From contig NZ_BMPW01000022.1 of assembly GCF_014647795.1 (NCBI RefSeq), forward strand, positions 124,001 to 188,000: a DNA stretch of 64,000 nucleotides. The letters are read 5' to 3'. The DNA comes from Actinoplanes campanulatus (GTDB lineage: Bacteria; Actinomycetota; Actinomycetes; Mycobacteriales; Micromonosporaceae). The first letter of the stretch is position 1, and the number at the start of each line of letters is the position of its first letter. The notes under the pieces were generated by a model. The model worked only from the letters and a program-made list of their open reading frames with translations. It ran no database searches and was not told where the DNA came from. Shown here one piece after another: positions 11,442 through 19,834 of this stretch. Position numbers and translations under genes: made by a program.

Positions 11442-12446
11442 ATGGGTACGCGCAGGCCGCGGATAATCGCCGCGCTCGCCGCCGTGTCGCTCGCCGCCGC
11501 CTGCTCCCCGGGCGGCGACGGCGGGGACGGGGACACCACCGGCTATCCCGAACAGAACATCACCATCGTCGTGCCCTTCAGCGCCGGCGGCCCCACCGAC
11601 ACGGTCACCCGGATGATCGCCGACCCGATGGCCGAGGCGCTCGGCGGCAAGATCGTCGTCCAGAACGTCGAGGGCGCCGGCGGCACGGTCGCCGCCGGCC
11701 AGGTAGCCCAGGCCGAACCGGACGGCTACACCGTCCTCATGCACCACATCGGCATGTCCACGGCGCCCGCCCTCTACAAGGACCTCGGCTACCAGCCGCT
11801 CGAGGACTTCGCGACCGTCGGGCTGGTCACCGAGGTGCCGATGACCGTCGTCGCCCGGCCCGACCTCCCGCCCGCCACCCTCGCCGACCTCACCGCCTAC
11901 GTGAAGGCCAACCAGGACAAGGTCACCCTCGCCAACGCCGGGCGCGGCGCCGCCTCCCACCTGTGCGGGCTGCTCTTCCAGTCGGCGGCCGGGGTCAAAC
12001 TCCAGGAGGTGCCGTACCAGGGGACCGGGCCGGCGCTCACCGACCTGGTCGGCGGGCAGGTCGACTTCATGTGCGACCAGACCACCAACACCAGCGGCCA
12101 GATCACGGCGGGCAAGATCAAGGCGTACGCGGTGACCACCCCGGAACGGGTCAAGAGCCTGCCCGACGTGCCCACCACCACCGAGGCCGGGATGCCGCAA
12201 CTCCAGGTGAGCGTGTGGCACGGGCTGTACGTGCCGGCCGGGACGCCGCCGGAGATCGTCCAGAAGCTGTCCGGGGCGCTCCAGAAGGCACTGGCCGACC
12301 AGGCGGTCATCGACCAGATGGCGGAACTCGGCACCGCGCCGGTCACCGCCGCCGACGCCACCCCGGAGACACACCGCGCCCACCTGGAGGAGCAGATCGA
12401 GACCTGGGGCAAGGTCATCGCCGACGCCGGCGTGCAGGCCTCGTAG
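11442..12446 (+). CDS. tctC: TctC-type solute-binding lipoprotein
   Basis: 334-aa extracytoplasmic receptor of the tripartite tricarboxylate transporter (Bug/TctC) family. Signal peptide with lipidation Cys at residue 21 (AAACSPG); the mature part starts YPEQNITIVVPFSAGGPTDT, typical of the family, with the ligand-loop region GAGGTVAAGQVAQAEPDGYT near residue 75. AAGGAGG lies about 7 bp before the ATG. First gene of tctCBA; stop and tctB ATG are adjacent. Ligands of this family are carboxylates such as citrate, terephthalate or other organic acids; the ligand here is unknown. Confidence 0.87.
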   Translation: MGTRRPRIIAALAAVSLAAACSPGGDGGDGDTTGYPEQNITIVVPFSAGGPTDTVTRMIADPMAEALGGKIVVQNVEGAGGTVAAGQVAQAEPDGYTVLMHHIGMSTAPALYKDLGYQPLEDFATVGLVTEVPMTVVARPDLPPATLADLTAYVKANQDKVTLANAGRGAASHLCGLLFQSAAGVKLQEVPYQGTGPALTDLVGGQVDFMCDQTTNTSGQITAGKIKAYAVTTPERVKSLPDVPTTTEAGMPQLQVSVWHGLYVPAGTPPEIVQKLSGALQKALADQAVIDQMAELGTAPVTAADATPETHRAHLEEQIETWGKVIADAGVQAS

Positions 12447-12896
12447 ATGCAGCGCCGACGGTCACTCCCGGACGTGCTCGCCGGGGGAGTCTTCGCCGTG
12501 ATCGGCGGCGTGTTCGTGGTGGGGTCACTCGGCTACGACCGGGGGACCCCGCTACGGATGGGCCCCGGCTACTTCCCGCTGCTGGTCGGCGCGATCGTGA
12601 CCGTCCTGGGCCTGGCGATCGTGGTGAAAGGCCTCCTTGCCGGATCCGATCTCCCGTTCGAGGCCGTCCCGTGGCGCGCCATCGTGCTCGTCACCGTGGC
12701 GGTCGTGTTCTTCGGCGTCTTCGTCCGGGTGCTCGGCTTCGTCCCCACGTCCTTCGTCACCGCGCTGCTCACCGCCTTCGCCAGCCGGCGGGTCCGGCCG
12801 CTCACCGCCCTGGCCGTGGCCGCCGGCCTCACCGTGGCCGCCACCCTCATCTTCATCGTCGGGCTCCAACTACGGCTCCCGCTGTGGGGCTGGTGA
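12447..12896 (+). CDS. tctB: TctB-type small membrane subunit
   Basis: 149 aa with four predicted membrane helices (about residues 11-29, 44-62, 76-98, 117-140). This is the poorly conserved small permease subunit of tripartite tricarboxylate transporters. ATG directly follows the tctC stop, and its TGA shares a base with the tctA ATG (TGATG), so the three proteins are probably made in step. Confidence 0.84.
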   Translation: MQRRRSLPDVLAGGVFAVIGGVFVVGSLGYDRGTPLRMGPGYFPLLVGAIVTVLGLAIVVKGLLAGSDLPFEAVPWRAIVLVTVAVVFFGVFVRVLGFVPTSFVTALLTAFASRRVRPLTALAVAAGLTVAATLIFIVGLQLRLPLWGW

Positions 12897-14401
12897 TGGA
12901 CCTCCTCGACAACCTCGTCCTCGGCTTCTCCACCGCCCTGCTGATCCAGAACGTCCTCTACTGCTTCGTCGGCGTGCTGCTCGGCACCGCCGTCGGGGTG
13001 CTGCCCGGCATCGGCCCGACCGCCACGGTCGCCATGCTGCTGCCGATCACCTTCGAGTTCGAACCGGTCACCGCGCTGATCATGCTGGCCGGCATCTACT
13101 ACGGCGCCCAGTACGGCGGCTCCACCACCGCCATCCTGATCAACCTGCCCGGCGAGTCGTCGGCCGCGGTCACCGCCCTCGACGGCCACGAGATGGCCCG
13201 CCAGGGCCGCGCCGGACCGGCCCTCGCGGCCGCCGCGATCGGCTCCTTCGTAGCCGGGACGATCGCCACCGTCATCCTGGCCGTCGCCGCCCCGCCGCTG
13301 GCCGCGGTCGCCCTCGAATTCGGCCCGGCCGACTACTTCGCGCTCGTCCTCTTCGGCCTCATCGTGTCGATCACCCTGGCCCGCGGCTCGCCGCTGAAAG
13401 CCCTCGCGATGATCGCGCTGGGCATCCTGCTCGGCACGGTCGGCCAGGACATCTACACCGGTACGCCGAGGTTCGTCCTCGGCCAGCGCGAACTCTACGG
13501 CGGCATCGACTTCGTGTCCGTCGCCGTCGGCATGTTCGGCATCGCCGAGATCCTGCGCAACCTGGAGAACGAACGCGATCGGCCGGTTCTGTTGGGTCAG
13601 GTCGCGGGTCTGTGGCCCACCCGGGAGGACCGCCGCCGCATCGTCGGCCCGATCCTGCGCGGCACCGGGCTCGGCGCGGCACTCGGCGTCCTGCCCGGCG
13701 GCGGCCACGTGCTGTCGTCGTTCACCTCGTACGCCGTCGAGAAACGGATCTCGAAACGCCGGGCCGAATTCGGGCACGGCGCCATCGAGGGCGTGGCCGG
13801 ACCCGAGTCGGCCAACAACGCCGCCGCACAGACATCGTTCATCCCGCTGCTCACCCTGGGACTGCCCGCCCACCCGGTGATGGCGCTGATGGTCGGCGCG
13901 TTCATCGTGCACGGCATCACCCCCGGCCCCAACGTGATCAACGACGAGCCGGAGCTGGTCTGGGGCCTGATCGCGTCCATGTGGATCGGCAACATGCTGC
14001 TCGTCCTGCTGAACCTGCCGCTGATCGGCATGTGGGTGCGGCTGCTGCGCATCCCGTACCAGGTGCTCTTCCCGATGATCGTGCTGTTCGCGGTGATCGG
14101 CACCTACTCACTGGGCTTCAACGAGTACGACGTCTACGCGATCGCCTTCTTCGGCCTGCTCGGCTACGTCCTGATCAAATGCGGCTGCGAACCGGCCCCA
14201 CTGCTGCTCGGCTTCGTCCTGGGCCCACTGCTGGAGGAGAACCTGCGCCGCGCCCTGATCATCTCCCGCGGCGACCCCACCGTCTTCCTGTCCCGCCCGA
14301 TCTCCGCCGGCCTCCTGCTCCTGACCGCCGCGGCCCTGATCGTGGTCGCCCTCCCCACCATCCGCCGCCGCCGCGAAACCGTCTTCACCGAGGACGATTG
14401 A
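12896..14401 (+). CDS. tctA: TctA-type large permease subunit
   Basis: 501 aa, about eleven membrane helices, PF01970-type. The signature GVLPGIGPTATVAMLLP lies near residue 35 and YYGAQYGGSTTAILINLPGE near 65; a second conserved block, LGVLPGGGHVLSSF with GPESANNAAAQTSFIPLL, lies near 265-325. It is the main transport channel for the TctC ligand, driven by an ion gradient. Last gene of the operon; no classical terminator follows, but a dispersed repeat starts about 120 bp downstream. Confidence 0.9.
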   Translation: MDLLDNLVLGFSTALLIQNVLYCFVGVLLGTAVGVLPGIGPTATVAMLLPITFEFEPVTALIMLAGIYYGAQYGGSTTAILINLPGESSAAVTALDGHEMARQGRAGPALAAAAIGSFVAGTIATVILAVAAPPLAAVALEFGPADYFALVLFGLIVSITLARGSPLKALAMIALGILLGTVGQDIYTGTPRFVLGQRELYGGIDFVSVAVGMFGIAEILRNLENERDRPVLLGQVAGLWPTREDRRRIVGPILRGTGLGAALGVLPGGGHVLSSFTSYAVEKRISKRRAEFGHGAIEGVAGPESANNAAAQTSFIPLLTLGLPAHPVMALMVGAFIVHGITPGPNVINDEPELVWGLIASMWIGNMLLVLLNLPLIGMWVRLLRIPYQVLFPMIVLFAVIGTYSLGFNEYDVYAIAFFGLLGYVLIKCGCEPAPLLLGFVLGPLLEENLRRALIISRGDPTVFLSRPISAGLLLLTAAALIVVALPTIRRRRETVFTEDD

Positions 14402-14520
14402 CCGGGCGTCTCCTCGCGCTTTCGTGGTCGAGGTCCGCGTTTCGCTTCCAGCTCCTTTCTTTCTTGTACGCGTGTCCCCGTCCCGCCTCATTCGGACCGT
14501 CCCGTCCGGTCGGCGCGATC

Positions 14521-14568
14521 TCGCTGCCCGCTCCGGCCTTTGCCGCGCCCGCCGGGCGCAGATCGGTG
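14521..14568 (+). repeat. Dispersed intergenic repeat, copy A
   Basis: 48-bp segment that matches 48598-48646 at about 43 of 49 aligned positions (5 substitutions, 1 indel). A shared TTTCTTGTACG lies upstream of each (14460-14470 and 48575-48585), at different spacing. Both copies sit just 3' of a catabolic or transport operon in the same orientation. Most of the 358-bp gap 14402-14759 is this element plus the fragment below. Confidence 0.55.
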
Positions 14569-14660
14569 CCCGGGCAGGCCGGGCGGGCTGCCACTTCCGC
14601 ACATGCCGCCGGTCAAGCCGGGCGGGTGGTCGCGCGGTGGGCGCACACGCCGGCGCTGTC

Positions 14661-14753
14661 GTGGTGAGCCGCCTCGAGCCGGACAAGAAGCTCTACATGG
14701 AGATCAGCGAGCCCGCCCTGGTCGCGACCCTGGGCGAGTTCGTCGAGATGTAG
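14661..14753 (+). pseudogene. Possible C-terminal gene remnant
   Basis: A 30-residue reading frame (beginning VVSRLEPDKKLYMEI and ending LGEFVEM) with normal high-GC codon use sits between tctA and the convergent MFS gene. It has two GTG codons at its front but no ribosome site, and looks like the tail of a lost protein rather than a working gene. No family was recognised. Confidence 0.25.
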
Positions 14754-14759
14754 CGCCGG

Positions 14760-16310
14760 TCAGATCCGGCCGCGGACGGCCCGGATCCGACCACCAGAAT
14801 CGGGCCCGCCCGAAAGCCACAGCCCGAGCAGCGCGCCGAGCACGCAGACGCCGGCCGTGACCAGGAAGATCTCGCGGTACTCGGTCTGCAGGGCGGCCTT
14901 GACCGCCGCCTCGTAGACGGCGAGCCGGGCCTGGTACTCGGCCGGGTCGACGCCGAACGGCAGCGGGGTGTCGAGTGCCGCGGTCAACGTCTGGAAGCGG
15001 TGCAGCCCCCACGCGGTCAGCGTGGCGACACCGAGCAGCATGCCGACCATCCGGGCCACGACCGCGGCCGCGGAGGCCACCCCGTGCCGGTCCGGCGGGG
15101 TGACACGCAGCACGGCCGCGGCGAGCGGCGCGATCACCAGGCCGAGACCGAACCCCGCGACGACGAGGTCGGTGTCCGGGCGGGGCAGGAACCCGGCGTA
15201 GCGCACGGCGAGCACATCGGTCGGCCAGTGCGCGATCAGCACGTACCCGAAAGCCGCCGTGAGCAGCCCGGTCAGGGTGACCAGCCGTTCGCCCAGGCGA
15301 GCGAGCAGCACGCCGCCGAGCAGGGCCCCGACCGGCAGGGCGACCAGGAACCGGGTGAGCAGCAGTGTGCCGCCGAACGCGTCCTTGCCGAGCAGCGTCT
15401 GCGCGATCAACTGGACGTCGACGAGGGTCACCATCAGGGCGGCGCCGGTGCAGAAACTCGCGCCGAGCGCGGCGAGAAAAGGCGCCATGCGCACGCCCGC
15501 GGGATCGAACAGCTTCGTTCGGGTCCGGCTCTCCCACCAGACGAAGATCAGGAGTACGGCCACCGCCGCGCCGATCGCGACGGGACCCCAGTCCGGCAGC
15601 ACCGAGTCTCGCGGATCCGGGTTGTAGAGCCCGGCGACGAGCAGAGCAAGCCCGGCGGCGAGCAGGATCCCGCCGACCACGTCGACGCCGGGGCGTTCCC
15701 GGCCGGCGGCGGGCTCGCGGGGCAGCGCGATCAGCACCGCGACGATGGCCAGGACGGCGAGCGGGATGTTGATCCAGAAGATGCCCCGCCAGCCGATCAG
15801 CGCCGCGACCGCGCCACCGTAGATCGGGCCGAGCACACTGCCCAGTTCCTGCGCGGCGCCGACCGTGCCGAGAGCCACCGCGCGACGGCGCTGTTCCGTC
15901 CAGAGATCGCCGGCGAGAGCCATCGTCACCGGCAACAGCGCGCCACCGGCCAATCCTTGCAGGACCCGGCCGGTCACCAGCCAGTACAGCGACTCGCCGG
16001 ACCCGGCGGTGACCGCCGAACCCACCGCGAATCCGGCCAGGCACGCGACGATGACCGCACGACGGCCGAACCGGTCGGAGACCGAGCCGAGCAGTGGCAT
16101 CCCGGCCACGTACCCGAGCAGGTAGCCGGTCACGATCGGGGTGGCCCGCTCCAGCCGGTTGAGCGGGATGTGCAGGTCGCCGAGGATGTCGGTGAGGACG
16201 GTGACCACGACGTACGCGTCGAGGGCCCCCAACAGCACGGCGGCGCCGCCGACGCCGATCGCCAGCCGCCGCCGCGCCACCGGCACGGTGGCCGTGGCGT
16301 CAGGGCGCAC
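14760..16310 (-). CDS. P55/Rv1410-like MFS exporter (DHA2 type)
   Basis: 516 aa, about 14 membrane helices. Loop 2-3 motif [14 protein letters not shown] lies near residue 78 and the antiporter-type [18 protein letters not shown] near 115; a long periplasmic stretch occurs near 400-460. ATG at 16310 overlaps the stop of the upstream lipoprotein gene by 11 bp. In mycobacteria the LprG lipoprotein and P55 MFS protein are an operon that moves triacylated lipids/lipoglycans to the cell surface; the same pair and order are seen here. As an isolated gene it would be called a multidrug exporter; the partner makes lipid export more likely. Confidence 0.82.
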   Translation of the reverse strand: MRPDATATVPVARRRLAIGVGGAAVLLGALDAYVVVTVLTDILGDLHIPLNRLERATPIVTGYLLGYVAGMPLLGSVSDRFGRRAVIVACLAGFAVGSAVTAGSGESLYWLVTGRVLQGLAGGALLPVTMALAGDLWTEQRRRAVALGTVGAAQELGSVLGPIYGGAVAALIGWRGIFWINIPLAVLAIVAVLIALPREPAAGRERPGVDVVGGILLAAGLALLVAGLYNPDPRDSVLPDWGPVAIGAAVAVLLIFVWWESRTRTKLFDPAGVRMAPFLAALGASFCTGAALMVTLVDVQLIAQTLLGKDAFGGTLLLTRFLVALPVGALLGGVLLARLGERLVTLTGLLTAAFGYVLIAHWPTDVLAVRYAGFLPRPDTDLVVAGFGLGLVIAPLAAAVLRVTPPDRHGVASAAAVVARMVGMLLGVATLTAWGLHRFQTLTAALDTPLPFGVDPAEYQARLAVYEAAVKAALQTEYREIFLVTAGVCVLGALLGLWLSGGPDSGGRIRAVRGRI

Positions 16311-16971
16311 TGATCACCGCCGGCACGTCGAACTCCTCGAACGTCACCGTCACCGAGCCGCCCGGCAGCGTGAAGGCCGCCTTGAGCAGGCGCTTGTCGG
16401 CGGCGGCGATCCACAGTTTCGTCGGGATGGTGCCGGTGAGGCCGGGGATGAGCCCGGCCAGCCCGGTGCCGGTCGTGTTGGCCGCGACCCGCCAGGCGTC
16501 CTTGCCGCCGACCGCCTCCGCGGCCTCGGTCTCGGGGCTGGTCACGGATTCGAGCATGGTGACGACGCCGCGCTCGGGATCGAGGATGGCCGACGGGTCG
16601 TAGACGGTGGCCGCCAGCGTGAGCGGCAGCGTCTGGTAACCGCCGGTCGGCCCCTTCAGATAGAGCTTGTCGCCGACGATCACGAACTCCAGCTCGACGA
16701 TCGAGCCGCCCTGGTCGAGCTGCGCCGTGCCCTTCGCGCTGCCCTCCCTGGTGAGCGTGCCCTCGGCCCGTCGCAGGCTGAGCCCGGCGATCTCACCGTC
16801 GGCGACGATCAGGAAGCGCGTGGTCTTGACCTCGCGCATCGCCACCGCGCACTCCTGCACCAGAGTGGCGCCGTTCGGCAGGCTCGCCGTGTCGTCGCTC
16901 TTGTCGCGAGTGCACGCGACCAGCGAGAACATGACGGCGACCAGGGCAAGCAGGGGGCGGAGTCGGAGCAT
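16300..16971 (-). CDS. lprG: LprG/LppX-family lipoprotein
   Basis: 223 aa. Signal peptide with lipobox SLVAC, Cys at residue 20. The rest fits the LppX/LprAFG lipid-carrying fold: [20 protein letters not shown] near residue 42, [10 protein letters not shown], then [12 protein letters not shown] and a C-terminal TFEEFDVP. In mycobacteria LprG binds triacylated glycolipids and triacylglycerol for export by P55. ATG 16971 gives a well-formed signal peptide; a GTG at 17001 would add ten residues. Overlaps the MFS gene, indicating coupled translation. Confidence 0.83.
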   Translation of the reverse strand: MLRLRPLLALVAVMFSLVACTRDKSDDTASLPNGATLVQECAVAMREVKTTRFLIVADGEIAGLSLRRAEGTLTREGSAKGTAQLDQGGSIVELEFVIVGDKLYLKGPTGGYQTLPLTLAATVYDPSAILDPERGVVTMLESVTSPETEAAEAVGGKDAWRVAANTTGTGLAGLIPGLTGTIPTKLWIAAADKRLLKAAFTLPGGSVTVTFEEFDVPAVISAP

Positions 16972-17040
16972 AGAGCGAATGCTAGACCGCTTAGCGGTCA
17001 CGATGTGGTGACGACTCGGGTGCGAGACGCCCTCCCACGT

Positions 17041-17184
17041 CTACCGGCGCCTTCTCGCGGCCTCCTCGTTCCAAACGGAGACGATGCCTTCCCCGTACCT
17101 GTCGACGGCAACGGCACGCGCCTCTTCGGGCGAGTCCGCGACGACCCGAAATGGTGGCCTCGGTGGGGGTACAACATTTCCCAT
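17041..17184 (-). CDS. Small 47-aa protein upstream of lprG
   Basis: Frame from ATG 17184 to TAG 17041, encoding a 47-residue protein starting MGNVVPPPRPPFRV and continuing VADSPEEARAVAVDRYGE to a basic end EEAARRRR. Composition and codon use look coding (acidic helix, almost all codons G/C-ending). It precedes lprG on the same strand by about 70 bp and fills much of the otherwise empty 303-bp gap. Ribosome site is weak and no family was recognised, so the call is tentative. Confidence 0.4.
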   Translation of the reverse strand: MGNVVPPPRPPFRVVADSPEEARAVAVDRYGEGIVSVWNEEAARRRR

Positions 17185-17200
17185 CACGTTCGCTCACAGA

Positions 17201-17230
17201 TTGACATCGCCCATATCGAACAGGTTGGAT
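17201..17230 (+). promoter_or_regulatory. Candidate sigma-70-type promoter for glycoside hydrolase gene
   Basis: TTGACA at 17201-17206 and TTGGAT at 17225-17230, spacing 18 bp, 44 bp before the ATG. The -35 hexamer is perfect; the -10 matches three of six positions. Confidence 0.4.
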
Positions 17231-17274
17231 TCTTTACAGATCCCGTGTGCCTTGGTCCTCGAGGAGTCCCGCCC

Positions 17275-19827
17275 ATGTCCGTGCGTGCCCCCCTTCCGCT
17301 GCGGCGGCTGTTCGCCGCCGCCGCGACGCTCGCGGTGACCGCCGCCGGCCTCGCCGCCACCACCGGTCCGGCGGCGGCTGTCGATCCGCCCGGGCCGTTG
17401 CCCGCGGTCGGCGCCGGCACGACGTTCCTGGACGGAAACGCCTTCGTCGGCGGCTTCGACGATCCCGCTTGGTACCGGGCGAACATCCCGTTCCTGGAGG
17501 TGCCCGACCGCCAGATCCAGGACGTCTACTACTACCGGTGGAAGACGTGGAAGGAACACCTGGTCTACACCGGGCCGCAGTTCGGCTGGATCTCCAGCGA
17601 GTTCCTCGACCCGGTTTCCTACGGCGCCCCGTACGGAGGGATCTCCGCCGCCGCCGGGCATCACATCAACGAGGGGCGCTGGGTTCGTAGTGCCCAGTAC
17701 CTCGACGACTACATCAACTACTGGCTGACCGGTCCCGGCGCGGGACCCAAACCAGCCGTCGAGGCGGTCAACCCGAACACCACCGACTGGGGTCACGAGT
17801 ACAGCTTCTGGGCCGCCAGCGCGGTGTGGAACCGATACCTGATCAACGGCGACCGGGCGTTCGTCACCGCTCAGCAGCCGGCGCTGCAACGGTTCTACGA
17901 CCGGTGGAACGTGCAGTTCAACGCCGCCCTCGGGCTGTACTGGCAGGTCCCGGTCTGGGACGCCAGCGAACTGTCCGCGGCGTCGTACCAGTCACCGGAC
18001 CCGTACCACGGCGGCGCCGGCTACCGGCCCAGCATCAACGCCTACCAGTACGGTGACGCGCGGGCGATCGCCGCCATCGCCGCCCTCAACGGCGACACGG
18101 TGACCGCCGGCGCCTACAACGCGCGAGCCGCGGCGCTGAAAACGGCGATGGACAACCGGCTGTGGGACCCGCAGCGCAACTTCTACTACCACGTGATGCG
18201 CGACCAGAACCCCGGACTCGGCAAACTGGACACCCGCGAGCACATCGGCTTCGTGCCGTGGATGTTCAACATGCCGGACGCCGGCCGCTCCGTGGCCTGG
18301 GCGCAGGTGACCGACCCGCAAGGCTTCTACTCCGGGTACGGTCCGACCACGGCTGAACGGCGTAGCCCGCAGTTCATGCGTGACGCGCTCAGCGGTTGCT
18401 GCCGCTGGAACGGCCCGTCCTGGCCGTACGCCACCGCCCAGGTTCTGTCCGGCCTGGCCAACCTGCTCCAGGACTATCCGGCTCAGCCCTACGCCGACAG
18501 CGCCGACTACGTCGACCTGCTGCACAAGTACGCCCTCACCCAATACCGTGACGGCGTGCCCTACGTGGCCGAGGCCCACCACCCGGACGAGAACCGGTGG
18601 ATCTACGACGGGCGGGGACACAGCGAGGACTACAACCATTCGACGTACGTCGACAACGTCATCTCCGGACTGATCGGCGTGGACGGGCGCGCCGACAACG
18701 CGGTCACCATCACACCGCTGGCCCCGGCGACCTGGGACTACTTCCTGCTGGAGAACACGCCGTACCACGGTCACAACCTCACCGTGCTGTGGGACCGTAC
18801 CGGGACCCGGTACGGCCGCGGCGCCGGGCTGAAGGTCTTCGTCGACGGTGCCCAGGTCGCCGCCCAGGCGGGCCTGAACCCGCTGACCGTCACCGTCGGC
18901 GACCCGGTGACCCCGCCAGGGACCGAGGGCCGGGTCGACATCGCCGCCAACAGCCAGCGACACGGCAACGGTGCGGCGCAGCCGTTCGCCTCGTACACCT
19001 TCCAGGTCGACAACGCCTGGCGGATCATCGACGGCAACATCTTCGAACACACCGTGCCGCAGAACACCCGCTGGACCTCGTACGGTTCGCCGAACGCCAG
19101 TGACCACGCCGGGGTGGACTTCGGCCGGCCCGTCACGGTCGACGACGTGCGGCTGTACTTCTACGACGACGGCGGGGGAGTGCGGGTGCCGGCGAGCTAC
19201 GACCTCCAGTACTTCACCGGTGCCGAGTGGCGCACCGTGCCGGGACAGAACCGCAGTCCCGGCGGGACGTCACCGGCGGTGAACGGGCTCACCCGGATAA
19301 CCTTCCCGGCCGTCATCGCGACCCGGCTGCGGGTCGTCGCGCCCAACCGCGGGGGCGGCGTGGGCTGGGGCCTCAGCGAGTTCCAGGTGTGGAGCCGGCC
19401 CACCTTCAAGATCTTCAACCGGCACAGCGGCAAACTCCTCGCCGTCAACAACGCTTCGACGGCCGACAGCGCACCGGTCCAGCAGTACAGCGACACCGGC
19501 ACCATGGACCACCGCTGGGAACTCGTCGACAACGGCGACGGCTACTTCCGGATCAAAAACCTGAACAGCGGCAAGGTGCTCGGCGTCGCCGGCATGTCGA
19601 CGGCCGACAGCGCCCAGGTCGTGCAGTACGACGACAACGGCACCGCCGACCACCTGTGGCTGCCGGTGGACGCCGGCGACGGAAACTTCAAACTGGTCAA
19701 CCGGCACAGCGGCAAGCTGTTGGCGGTCGATCGGATGTCCACCGCCGACAGCGCCGACGTCCAGCAGTACCGCGACAACGGCACCGCCGATCAGCAGTGG
19801 CAGCTACGCTCGAGCATCGGCCGGTGA
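17275..19827 (+). CDS. Secreted MGH1-like glycoside hydrolase with discoidin and ricin-type domains
   Basis: 850 aa. Sec signal at residues 1-38 (LRRLFAAAATLAVTAAGLAA). An (alpha/alpha)6-barrel catalytic domain of the MGH1/GH63-like type spans about 60-510 (YYYRWKTWKEH, WGHEYSFWAASAVW, WDASELS, GPSWPYATAQVL, HSEDYNHSTYVDNVI). A beta domain follows to about 590, then an F5/8-type region (~590-715) and three ricin-B repeats at the end, each with HSGKLLAV or NSGKVLGV and STADSAxVxQY. GAGGAG lies 8 bp before the ATG. Exported polysaccharide-acting enzyme; specificity cannot be read from sequence. Confidence 0.82.
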   Translation: MSVRAPLPLRRLFAAAATLAVTAAGLAATTGPAAAVDPPGPLPAVGAGTTFLDGNAFVGGFDDPAWYRANIPFLEVPDRQIQDVYYYRWKTWKEHLVYTGPQFGWISSEFLDPVSYGAPYGGISAAAGHHINEGRWVRSAQYLDDYINYWLTGPGAGPKPAVEAVNPNTTDWGHEYSFWAASAVWNRYLINGDRAFVTAQQPALQRFYDRWNVQFNAALGLYWQVPVWDASELSAASYQSPDPYHGGAGYRPSINAYQYGDARAIAAIAALNGDTVTAGAYNARAAALKTAMDNRLWDPQRNFYYHVMRDQNPGLGKLDTREHIGFVPWMFNMPDAGRSVAWAQVTDPQGFYSGYGPTTAERRSPQFMRDALSGCCRWNGPSWPYATAQVLSGLANLLQDYPAQPYADSADYVDLLHKYALTQYRDGVPYVAEAHHPDENRWIYDGRGHSEDYNHSTYVDNVISGLIGVDGRADNAVTITPLAPATWDYFLLENTPYHGHNLTVLWDRTGTRYGRGAGLKVFVDGAQVAAQAGLNPLTVTVGDPVTPPGTEGRVDIAANSQRHGNGAAQPFASYTFQVDNAWRIIDGNIFEHTVPQNTRWTSYGSPNASDHAGVDFGRPVTVDDVRLYFYDDGGGVRVPASYDLQYFTGAEWRTVPGQNRSPGGTSPAVNGLTRITFPAVIATRLRVVAPNRGGGVGWGLSEFQVWSRPTFKIFNRHSGKLLAVNNASTADSAPVQQYSDTGTMDHRWELVDNGDGYFRIKNLNSGKVLGVAGMSTADSAQVVQYDDNGTADHLWLPVDAGDGNFKLVNRHSGKLLAVDRMSTADSADVQQYRDNGTADQQWQLRSSIGR

Positions 19828-19834
19828 CGGCCTT

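Noticed and set aside
12569-13912. Long minus-strand frame over tctA
   Set aside because: Composition of a shadow frame (His/Asp/Gly-rich); tctA on the other strand has full family motifs.
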